From Kitasatospora sp. SolWspMP-SS2h (lineage in GTDB: Bacteria; Actinomycetota; Actinomycetes; Streptomycetales; Streptomycetaceae), in the NCBI RefSeq assembly GCF_003259315.1, contig NZ_QLLT01000001.1:124001-188000 (forward strand): a DNA stretch of 64,000 nt, written 5' to 3'. The notes beneath the pieces are model-generated. The model did no database searches. It had not been told where the DNA came from and was given only the letters and a program-made list of their open reading frames with translations. Below, in pieces: positions 57,907-64,000 of the stretch (the stretch's first letter is position 1; every line of letters starts with the position of its first letter). Made by a program: the position numbers and the translations under genes.

Positions 57907-58015
57907 GGGGGTCGGGGCAGCGGGGGTCGGGGCAGCGGGGGTCGGGGCAGCGGGGTGGTCAGGGCAGCGGGGGTCGGGGCAGCGGGGGTCGGGGCAGCGG
58001 GGTGGTCAGGGCAGC
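57907..58015. repeat. 15/17-bp tandem array with an exact 47-bp higher-order repeat at an SDR stop codon
   Basis: GGGGGTCGGGGCAGC (15 bases) and a GGGGTGGTCAGGGCAGC variant (17 bases) alternate. Units: 57907, 57922, 57937 (15 each), 57952 (17), 57969, 57984 (15 each), 57999 (17). 57922-57968 and 57969-58015 are an exact 47-base duplication. The TCA in the last 17-base unit (58006-58008) is the SDR stop codon on the minus strand; the earlier 17-base unit repeats it in the 3' flank. More degenerate G-rich words continue to about 57845. Confidence 0.92.
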
Positions 58016-58902
58016 GGGGTGCCGCCGGTGGCGTTGACGATGTCGCCGGTGATGTAGCCGGCCTCCGCCGAGGCCAGGAAGACGTAGGCGGGGGCCATCT
58101 CGGCGGGCTGGGCGGGGCGGCCCAGCGGGGACTGCTTGCCGAACCCGGCGACCTTCTCGGCGTCCATCGTGGCGGGGATCAGCGGCGTCCACACCGGGCC
58201 CGGGGCGACGGCGTTGACCCGGACGCCCTCGGGAGCGAGCTGCTGGGCGAGGCCCTGGGTGAAGGTGACGATGGCGCCCTTGGTGGTCGCGTAGTCCAGC
58301 AGGTGCGGGCTGGGCTTGTAGCCCTGGACGGACGCGGTGTTGATGATCGACGACCCCGGCCGCAGGTGCGGGAGGGCCGCCCGGCAGAGCCAGAACATCG
58401 CGTACAGGTTGGTCTTCACCACCCGGTCGAACTGCTCGGTGGTGATGGCGGCTAGGCCGTCCGGCTGGGACATCTGGTAGGCGGCGTTGTTGACGAGCAC
58501 GTCCAGGCCGCCGAGTTCGGCGACGCAGCGGGCCACCAGGTCCGTGCAGAACCGCTCCTCCCGGACGTCCCCGGCCACCGCCAGGGCGCGCCGCCCGGCG
58601 CCACGGACCAGCCGGACCGTCTCCCGCGCGTCGTCCTCCTCCTCGGGCAGGTGGCAGAACGCGACGTCGGCGCCCTCCCGGGCGAAGGCGAGCGCGACGG
58701 CCCGGCCGATGCCGGAGTCCCCGCCGGTGACGAGCGCGACCCGCTCCGTCAGGCGGCCGGTGCCGCGGTAGGTGTCCTCGCCGTAGTCCGGTTCCGGGTC
58801 CATCTCCGCGCTGCTCCCGGGGTGCGGCTGCTGCTGCTCGGCGAAGTCGGGCTTCGGGTACTGCTCGACGGGGTCGCTCGACGCGGACCGGTCGCGGGTC
58901 AT
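58006..58902 (-). CDS. Short-chain dehydrogenase, general-stress (YghA/YhdF) type
   Basis: A 298-residue SDR with the long N-terminal lead of the stress group (PKPDFAEQQQPHPGSSAEMDPEPDYGEDTYRG), where the first 45 residues are polar. NAD(P) loop TGGDSGIGRAVA (near 60), NNAAYQ, and catalytic Ser (NTASVQG) and YATTKGA. Ends in YITGDIVNATGGTPLP. Relatives (YhdF, YdaD, YghA) are induced by general stress. ATG at 58902 with GGAACGAGCG upstream. Its stop lies inside the tandem array. 74 bases downstream of the flavodoxin-like gene and probably co-transcribed. Confidence 0.92.
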   Translation of the reverse strand: MTRDRSASSDPVEQYPKPDFAEQQQPHPGSSAEMDPEPDYGEDTYRGTGRLTERVALVTGGDSGIGRAVALAFAREGADVAFCHLPEEEDDARETVRLVRGAGRRALAVAGDVREERFCTDLVARCVAELGGLDVLVNNAAYQMSQPDGLAAITTEQFDRVVKTNLYAMFWLCRAALPHLRPGSSIINTASVQGYKPSPHLLDYATTKGAIVTFTQGLAQQLAPEGVRVNAVAPGPVWTPLIPATMDAEKVAGFGKQSPLGRPAQPAEMAPAYVFLASAEAGYITGDIVNATGGTPLP

Positions 58903-58976
58903 CGCTCGTTCCTTCCTCTCTCCCCCGCCCGGCCCCCGGAGCGGGGACCGCGGCGGGGCGGTGCCGTCGCCGGTGG

Positions 58977-59582
58977 TCACTGCGCGGGGGCGGGCCAGGC
59001 TCGGGTGGCGAGTGCCGAGGCGACGTGGTGCAGGTTGGCGGCCATGGTGCGGCCGGTGGTGTGCGCCCAGTCGTGGCCCTTCTCCTCGTCCAGGTAGTCG
59101 GGGCCGGGGCCCGGGCCCAGGTGCCAGTACGTCCAGGCCTGGGCGGGGATGGTGTAGCCGATGTCGACCAGGCCGCCGCAGATTTCGCTGATCACGTGGT
59201 GGGCACCGTCCTCGTTCCCGGTCACCACCACGCCGGCCACCTTCCCGAACGCGACCGGGACGCCGTCGTCGTCCGCCTCGGAGATCATCGCGTCCATCCG
59301 TTCCAGCACCCGCTGGGCGACCGAGGACGGCCGACCGACCCAGGTCGGCGAGGCGACGATCAGGATGTCGGCGGCGATCAGCCGCTCGTGGACGGCGGGC
59401 CACTGGTCGCCGCCGCCCATGTCGGTCTTCACACCGGGCCGGATGTCCAGGTCGACGGCCCGGACGGTGCCGACCTCCACCCCGCGCTCGGCCAGGGCGT
59501 CGGCGACGTGGGAGGCGAGGGCGTCCGTGTTGGACGGCTCGGGCGAGGGCTTGAGGGTGCAGTTGAGGATGAGTGCGCGCAT
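58977..59582 (-). CDS. Flavodoxin-fold NAD(P)H oxidoreductase
   Basis: A 201-residue FMN-dependent reductase. RALILNCTLKPSPEPSNTDAL (start) is the phosphate loop for FMN, and VASPTWVGRPSSVAQRVLERMDAM the second FMN loop. VVVTGNEDGAHHVI and IPAQAWTYWHLGPGPG complete the family pattern. It likely reduces quinones or azo/nitro compounds. ATG at 59582. Together with the stress-type SDR gene downstream it resembles a stress-response pair. Confidence 0.88.
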   Translation of the reverse strand: MRALILNCTLKPSPEPSNTDALASHVADALAERGVEVGTVRAVDLDIRPGVKTDMGGGDQWPAVHERLIAADILIVASPTWVGRPSSVAQRVLERMDAMISEADDDGVPVAFGKVAGVVVTGNEDGAHHVISEICGGLVDIGYTIPAQAWTYWHLGPGPGPDYLDEEKGHDWAHTTGRTMAANLHHVASALATRAWPAPAQ

Positions 59583-59690
59583 GGTCCGCGCGTACCCGGC
59601 CCGTCGCAGCCCAAGGCGGCGGGGCCGGCGGGTTCACCCGACCGGGTGTAGGACGCTCCGCGCCCGACCTCCCGTGGCCGGGGCCTCCCC

Positions 59691-59729
59691 GGTCAGGGCC
59701 TCGCCGACCAGGGCCCCGCCGGTCAGGGC
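59691..59729. repeat. Three 15-bp repeats across a stop codon
   Basis: GGTCAGGGC-like words at 59691, 59706 (GACCAGGGC) and 59721, in 15-base steps. TCA of the last copy (59723-59725) is the stop of the minus-strand 82-aa gene. Confidence 0.75.
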
Positions 59730-59971
59730 ATGGGGTGGGCGGGCAGGACGACCGGCAGCCCGGACCCGTGCGACGGGGGCAGCGGACTGGCGACCTGACC
59801 GGTGACCTCCACCAGGAACGTGCCGTCGGCGTCCGGGTACGCGGCTCCTCCCCCGGGGCCGGTCCGGCCGGTGCGGTGGACGGTGACGGTCCGCGCCCGG
59901 CCGTGCGTGCCCGGACGGCCGGGCAGGGTGGCGGTGTACCGCTCCGGCCGGGTCCGGCTGTCGGTGCTCAT
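59723..59971 (-). CDS. Small protein of unknown function, 82 aa
   Basis: I do not recognise it. Its ATG at 59971 overlaps the stop of the STAS gene (ATGA), so translation is coupled, which supports it being real. A basic, Arg/Thr-rich N-terminal half (RTRPERYTATLPGRPG) is followed by ADGTFLVEVTGQVASPLPPSHGSGLPVVLPAHP. The second half resembles a small beta-structured domain. May act with the STAS protein. The stop lies in a 15-bp tandem repeat. Confidence 0.6.
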   Translation of the reverse strand: MSTDSRTRPERYTATLPGRPGTHGRARTVTVHRTGRTGPGGGAAYPDADGTFLVEVTGQVASPLPPSHGSGLPVVLPAHPMP

Positions 59972-60369
59972 CGCCGCCCCCGGTGGGCCAGGGCGTCGGC
60001 GACGCTGTCGTGCACCTCGAACACCGCCCGGGTGCCGGTGGCCTCCAGCAGCCGGACCATCTGCGGGAGCGGCCCGGCCAGCACCAGCCCGGAGCCGGCG
60101 GCCTCGGCCTCCGCCCGGGCCCGCAGCAGTTCGTTCAGCCCCGTCACGTCGCAGAACACCAGCCGGGACAGGTCCAGCACCAGCAGGCGGGCCGGCGCGG
60201 CGCGCAGGGCGCGCTCCAACGCCCGGCGCAGGAGACGTTGTTGGTCGAGGTCGATCTCCCCGTCCAAGCGCAGCACCCGGGCCCGACCGGGGACCTCCAC
60301 CACGGTCGGCCTGAGCGCGGGGGCGGGCGCCCCGGCGGACAGGGAACGGAGCAGTTGTTCGACGGACAT
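59968..60369 (-). CDS. STAS-domain protein (anti-sigma factor antagonist type)
   Basis: A 133-residue single STAS domain: RARVLRLDGEIDLDQQRLLRRALERAL, then LLVLDLSRLVFCDVTGLNELLRAR. The residue that is phosphorylated in SpoIIAA-like proteins is Thr here (DVTG, near 93) instead of Ser. It would bind and neutralise an anti-sigma kinase. No kinase or sigma gene is in the window. Overlaps the 82-aa gene by four bases. ATG at 60369 with GGAGG upstream. Confidence 0.88.
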   Translation of the reverse strand: MSVEQLLRSLSAGAPAPALRPTVVEVPGRARVLRLDGEIDLDQQRLLRRALERALRAAPARLLVLDLSRLVFCDVTGLNELLRARAEAEAAGSGLVLAGPLPQMVRLLEATGTRAVFEVHDSVADALAHRGRR

Positions 60370-60494
60370 GAGCGGGCCTCCTGCGCACGGGGGAAGCTGT
60401 CCACCAACGATGCTGCCTCGCCCCGCACGCCCGTTTCAAGCCCGGCACGCCACGACCTCGATCGGGCCGTCCGTCCCTGGGCGAGGGCGGCGCC

Positions 60495-61229
60495 TCAGCC
60501 GGGTCCACCGGGTCCACCGGGGCCGCCGGGTCTGCCGGGTCCGCCGGGGCTGTCCGCTTCGTGGAGCAGGAGCGCGGCGACCGCCCCCGGGTCTTCGCGC
60601 ATGGCGTTGTGGGCGGTCGGCAGGTCGTGGACGGTCCATCCCGGATCGGCGAGCAACCGGGCGCGCTGGTCGGCGAACGGTGTGCGGTCCGCCCATCCCG
60701 AGCAGTAGACGAACTCGCGGCGGGGGACGTCGGCGTGGGCACCCGTGAGGCGGACCGTCTGCAGGAGGGCGGCGAGGGGGTGGGGGCGGCGGCGCGGGTC
60801 GCCGTCCGGCCGCCGCGGGGGTTGGACGGCGTAGCCGCTGGTGGCCGCACCGGCGACGAACGACGCCCGGTAGCCCTCGTTCATGAGGGACCAGCACGAC
60901 TCGCCGTCGCGCGGCACGCAGGCGTCCAGGTACACCAGGCGGCGGACCCGCCGGTCGGCACGGTCGGCGGCGGCGGTGATCACCATCCCGGCGTAGCTGT
61001 GGCCGACCAGCGTGACGTCGTCGAGGCGGGCGCGTTCCAGCAGGCGCAACACGTCGTCGGTGTGGGTGTCGAGGTTGGCGGTGGCGACCGTGGCGGGGTC
61101 GTCGTGGGGGCGGAGGCCGGTCAGGGTCAGGGTGTGGACGGTGTGGCCGACCCGCTCCAGCAGCGGGACCACGGCCTCGAACGCCCAGGAGCCGTGCCAA
61201 CCGCCGGGAACGAGGACGAACATTGCCAT
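60495..61229 (-). CDS. Alpha/beta hydrolase
   Basis: A 244-residue alpha/beta hydrolase of the salicylate-esterase/MenH-like group. FVLVPGGWHGSWAFEAVVPLL is the start with the oxyanion Gly-Gly-Trp-His, the nucleophile Ser is in LVGHSYAGMV (near 82) and the His is in DLPTAHNAMREDP (near 217). The C-terminus is a 9-base repeat-encoded Gly/Pro tail (GGPGRPGGPGGPGGPG). ATG at 61229 with GGGGAAG upstream. Divergent from an AraC regulator that probably controls it. Confidence 0.88.
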   Translation of the reverse strand: MAMFVLVPGGWHGSWAFEAVVPLLERVGHTVHTLTLTGLRPHDDPATVATANLDTHTDDVLRLLERARLDDVTLVGHSYAGMVITAAADRADRRVRRLVYLDACVPRDGESCWSLMNEGYRASFVAGAATSGYAVQPPRRPDGDPRRRPHPLAALLQTVRLTGAHADVPRREFVYCSGWADRTPFADQRARLLADPGWTVHDLPTAHNAMREDPGAVAALLLHEADSPGGPGRPGGPGGPGGPG

Positions 61230-61333
61230 GGGACTTCCCCTCACCTGCTCGGCCGTGGCGTCGGGAGCCACCGCTCACGACGGAAAGCCTCGTCGCCGCG
61301 CGTCGTGGCTTGCCACCGATAGGCTGCCAACCG

Positions 61334-62191
61334 ATGCCCGTTCGCCGCCAAGCCCGCCCGGACGCCGGTGCCACGTCGCTGACGTGGCCCTCCGGCGGGC
61401 GCCACCTGTGGCCCTCCGGCGGCGGCAGCGGGGCCCGGGCGCACCCGCGCGGGCACCTGGTGTACGCGGCCCGTGGTGTCCTGGCGCTGCACACCGAGGT
61501 CGGGACGTCGATCGTCCCGGCCAACCGGGTCGCGTGGACGCCGGCCGGGTTCACCCACCGCCATCGCGCCCACGGCGACACGGACATGCGGATCGTCTTC
61601 CTGCCGCCGTCCCTGGCCCGGCTGGTGCCGGGACGTCCGGCGGTGTTCGGCGTCTCCGGCCTGGCGCGGGAGGTGCTGCTCGCCCTGACCGGCCCGCGCG
61701 GCGACGGCCACGACGGCTCGGGCGGTGGCGGCGGGGACGGGGCGGTGCCCGGCTACGGCCGCGCCGCGCGAGGGCGTCTGTTGCGGGTGCTGGTCGAGGA
61801 GCTGTGCGAGGCCGACGAACAGCCCTTGCACCTGCCGCACCCGCGCGACGACCGGCTGCGGGCGATCGAGCGGATCCTGTCCCGGACGCCCGCCGACACC
61901 ACCACGCTGGCCGGGCTCGGCCGGCAGGTCGGGACCAGTGCCCGCACCCTGAGCCGGCTGTTGCGCGCCGAACTCGGCATGACGTTCTACGAGTGGCGCA
62001 CGCAACTACGCGTGCACCACGCACTGGTGCTGTTGGCCGAGGGCCACGACACCACGTACACCGCCCACGCCTGCGGCTGGGCCAACCCCAGCGGCTTCAT
62101 CGCGGCGTTCACCGACCTCGTCGGCACGACCCCGGGCCGCTACCGGGCCGGCGGACACCCCGGACCGGGCCACACCCTCCGGAGGGCGTGA
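61334..62191 (+). CDS. AraC-family regulator with cupin sensor domain
   Basis: A 285-residue regulator. The N-terminal half is a cupin-type AraC_binding domain (HPRGHLVYAARGVLALHTEVGTSIVPANRVAWTPAGFTHRHRA). The C-terminal 100 residues carry two helix-turn-helices (TLAGLGRQVGTSARTLSRLLRAELGMTFYEW and CGWANPSGFIAAFTDLVGTTPGRYR). Gly-rich loop (DGSGGGGGDG) in between. The start ATG at 61334 leaves two copies of a GTGGCCCTCCGGCGG word in the first 30 codons. Likely activator of the divergent hydrolase gene. Confidence 0.9.
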   Translation: MPVRRQARPDAGATSLTWPSGGRHLWPSGGGSGARAHPRGHLVYAARGVLALHTEVGTSIVPANRVAWTPAGFTHRHRAHGDTDMRIVFLPPSLARLVPGRPAVFGVSGLAREVLLALTGPRGDGHDGSGGGGGDGAVPGYGRAARGRLLRVLVEELCEADEQPLHLPHPRDDRLRAIERILSRTPADTTTLAGLGRQVGTSARTLSRLLRAELGMTFYEWRTQLRVHHALVLLAEGHDTTYTAHACGWANPSGFIAAFTDLVGTTPGRYRAGGHPGPGHTLRRA

Positions 62192-62526
62192 GCCACCCCG
62201 CCCACCTACCGCCGCCCGACTACGCCCCGACCCCGACGACCCGCACGGGGAACTCGTCGGCCGAGTACCCCTCGCGGGTCAAGGCGGCGAATCCCTTGTG
62301 GGGCTGCTCCGCGATGCGGCGCCGAATCCCGTCCACCAACCCCCCCTCCCGCGCCCTTACTTGACACCCAGGCATGCCACTCGTCTGTTCGCCAGGTGAA
62401 TTCGACGACCCCGCATCCACCCCGGCCCCGCCATCGGCACCACCCCCGCCGTCACCGCCCCGGCCACCGCCCGGCGGGCGTCGGCCTCCACTCCCCCGTT
62501 CCTACTCTCCGGTCCTCCCCCGGCCC
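62192..62526. other. 335-base gap with possible gene remnant
   Basis: Less G/C-biased than the surrounding genes. One short minus-strand frame (62220-62420) has coding-like composition and is listed separately; nothing else is visible. Confidence 0.5.
62220..62420 (-). pseudogene. Possible 3' remnant of an unknown gene
   Basis: A 66-codon minus-strand frame. The last 39 codons (from a GTG at 62336, encoding VDGIRRRIAEQPHKGF...VRVVGVGA) look protein-like; the part before does not. No ribosome site. I do not recognise the family. Confidence 0.25.
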
Positions 62527-62877
62527 TCACTCTCCGGGGTGCTGCACGAACACGTAGGTCTCCCGGTCGAGTTCGGTGACCTCCACGCAGAAGGCGGCGG
62601 GCACCCGGACGTGCGCGCGCAGCAGTTCCGTCACCCGGGTGGTGAGCGTGCTCCGGGTCTCGGCGGTGCGACCGGCCAGGAGCTTGATCTCGACCAGCAC
62701 CACCGCCTCCGTCGACGCACCGTCGCCCACCAGGTGCTGCGCGGCCTCCCGCACCAGCGTCTTGCAGTCCTCCACCCGGGTGTCGACGACGGCGGGAATC
62801 AGCTGGTGCACCTCCTTGGCGAAGCCCGTGGCGTCGAAGTCCAGGCCCGGCGAGTGGTCGATCAGGATCTGCGGCAC
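62527..62877 (-). CDS. 5-carboxymethyl-2-hydroxymuconate isomerase-like protein
   Basis: A 116-residue tautomerase-fold protein of the CHMI (HpaF) family. The N-terminal Pro after the GTG start (V/M-PQILIDHS) is the catalytic base in this superfamily. Other family features: FAKEVHQLIPAVVDTRVEDCKTLV and EIKLLAGRTAETRSTLTTRVTELL. In homoprotocatechuate breakdown CHMI isomerises a ring-cleavage product, but no other gene of that pathway is present, so the role here is open. GTG at 62877 with GGGAAGGG upstream. Confidence 0.88.
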   Translation of the reverse strand: MPQILIDHSPGLDFDATGFAKEVHQLIPAVVDTRVEDCKTLVREAAQHLVGDGASTEAVVLVEIKLLAGRTAETRSTLTTRVTELLRAHVRVPAAFCVEVTELDRETYVFVQHPGE

Positions 62878-62988
62878 GGCGGTCGCCCTTCCCGGACGGC
62901 GGGCCGCACCGGGGCCTTCCCGGGTCTGCCGCGTCCGTGATCCAGAACATAGCCCCGCGGCGACACTCCCGGCGGGCATACTGGCGCA

Positions 62989-64000
62989 ATGCCCGACCGC
63001 CGCCCGCCCGATGCCGTCGAACCCCCGGACCCGTTCGAAGGTCTGGTCCTGGACGAGGAGTTCATCCGCTCCGCCACCGTGAGCGAGCCGTCCGCCCGGA
63101 CCAGGATGCTCACCGAGCGCTGGCGCCACGAGCCTCCGGTCGACCCGGGTGGCCGCCGCTGGTCCCAGGACGGCCCGGCCCGTGCCCGCCGCACCCGCCG
63201 CTCCGGCTCCGGACGGTTCGGCACCCGGTTCCGCACGCTCAGCCGGGGCGAGCGCTGGACGGCGGTGCTCGGTGTGCTGATCGTCCTCCTCGTGGCCGGC
63301 GGGCTGCTGTTCGGCCCGAACCGGGCGCACACCCCGCAGGTGGCGTCCCCGGGCACCCGCCCTGGCAGTCCCCGTCCCACCGCCGACCAGGCACTTCCCG
63401 GCGGCGGGACGTTCGCCGGCAGCAAGTGCGGGCAGCACGGCTACCACCACTTCCCGACCACCGCCGACGCACTCCCCGCCGGGGAGTCCGCCGGGAAGCC
63501 CACCGGTCCCTGGCTGCGCTTCACCTCCTACGGCTACCAGCGGCCGGACGCCGACCGGCCCGGCGAGTTCGTCTTCGACCTGGAACTCGGCTCCGGCTCG
63601 GACGCCCCGCTGGCGCTCGCCGCCCCGCTGGGCAGCGCGGGCGTCGCGGTCGAGATCGAGGGCCCGAACGGGGTGGTGGCCGCCGCCCACGGGCTGCCCA
63701 CCACGGTGGACGGCGCCGCGCACACTCCCGACGGCCGGGGCTGGCTGATCACCGACGGCGGCGCGACCGCCCACGTGGTGCTGCCCGCCGCGGCGCTGTG
63801 CCCCGGCGTCGACGCACCGGCGCTGGCCGCCGGGCTGACCCCGCGGACCGACGCCGACCAGAACGTCACCGGCCCCGCCCCCTACACCCTGACCCTGTCG
63901 GCGGCCGATCCGGAGATCGCCGAACTGCGCCGCCCGCTGGGGACGCGGTCCGGTGGCGAGGTGCTGGTGGCCACCAACCAGTTGCTACCGGCGGTGGCGA
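62989..64000 (+). CDS. SCO2583/SCO2584-family membrane protein, 3' end missing
   Basis: At least 337 residues; the frame is open to the right edge. The N-terminal segment DPFEGLVLDEEFIRSATVSEPSARTRML (14-41) is the conserved start of the SCO2583/SCO2584 family of Streptomyces. A basic stretch is followed by one membrane span (AVLGVLIVLLVAGGLLF, near 95-111) and an extracellular Gly/Pro-rich part with two Cys. Function is unknown. ATG at 62989 without a clear ribosome site; the family start supports it. Confidence 0.85.
   Translation, partial: MPDRRPPDAVEPPDPFEGLVLDEEFIRSATVSEPSARTRMLTERWRHEPPVDPGGRRWSQDGPARARRTRRSGSGRFGTRFRTLSRGERWTAVLGVLIVLLVAGGLLFGPNRAHTPQVASPGTRPGSPRPTADQALPGGGTFAGSKCGQHGYHHFPTTADALPAGESAGKPTGPWLRFTSYGYQRPDADRPGEFVFDLELGSGSDAPLALAAPLGSAGVAVEIEGPNGVVAAAHGLPTTVDGAAHTPDGRGWLITDGGATAHVVLPAAALCPGVDAPALAAGLTPRTDADQNVTGPAPYTLTLSAADPEIAELRRPLGTRSGGEVLVATNQLLPAVA

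Noticed and set aside
57907..58015. Tandem G-rich array as CRISPR or as an origin of replication
   Set aside because: There are no spacers between units, no DnaA-box-like words and no replication gene nearby.

Overview
The window is very GC-rich actinobacterial DNA, almost certainly from a Streptomycetaceae genome (Streptomyces or Kitasatospora). Supporting signs are near-saturated G/C at third codon positions, many GTG starts, a CebR-type cellulose operator, DtxR/IdeR-type iron boxes, a SoxR-type box, an LAxTG sortase signal and a terminal gene of the SCO2583/SCO2584 family. No tRNA, rRNA, CRISPR array, IS element or phage gene was seen. Genes at both edges are cut off by the window.

Layout. 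1-4100: a truncated GH6 cellulase with a CebR box, a flavin monooxygenase divergent from a TetR regulator, an unknown 240-aa protein and a 39-aa membrane peptide behind a perfect 18-bp palindrome. 4138-11761: a haem-iron uptake locus. The translationally coupled hmuTUV operon diverges from two HtaA-domain surface proteins across an iron box, and a haem oxygenase has its own iron box set inside its promoter. 11842-13593: a methyltransferase, then fdxA and soxR, divergent across a SoxR dyad set in a 19-bp-spacer promoter. 13613-19116: a tightly coupled minus-strand operon (acyltransferase, acyl-CoA oxidase-like, KAS III, SDR, and an in-frame KAS III/KAS II chimera) that looks like part of a small acyl/polyketide pathway. 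19361-29678: housekeeping and accessory genes (two TetR regulators with clear operators, NmrA, lipoprotein, GNAT, FBP zinc-finger protein, MsrA, YbaK, DinB/MDMPI, VOC, methyltransferase, a small Mo-cofactor domain protein, and a gamma-glutamylcyclotransferase-M24 peptidase fusion).

29815-49380: a carbohydrate island. A LacI regulator, a ribose-type ABC importer and secreted GH92, GH76, GH2-AbfB, GH127-lectin and GH3-PA14-CBM32 enzymes suggest alpha-mannan plus arabinose-containing glycan breakdown. Repeated AACGTT-centred motifs and GAGAGCGCTCTC palindromes are candidate operators. 49647-51194 is a secreted trypsin-like protease. 51411-55082 is a P450 - terpene synthase - P450 operon. 55407-64000 holds guanine deaminase, topoisomerase IB, a stress-type SDR, a flavodoxin-like reductase, a STAS protein, a hydrolase/AraC pair, a CHMI-like isomerase and a truncated membrane protein.

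A cross-cutting pattern: at five or more genes, short tandem repeats (8, 15, 16 or 17 bp) start at or run through the stop codon, so that copies of the stop-codon region continue into the 3' flank. I know of no description of this and rate it, with the KAS chimera and the GGCT-M24 fusion, as the most worth checking.
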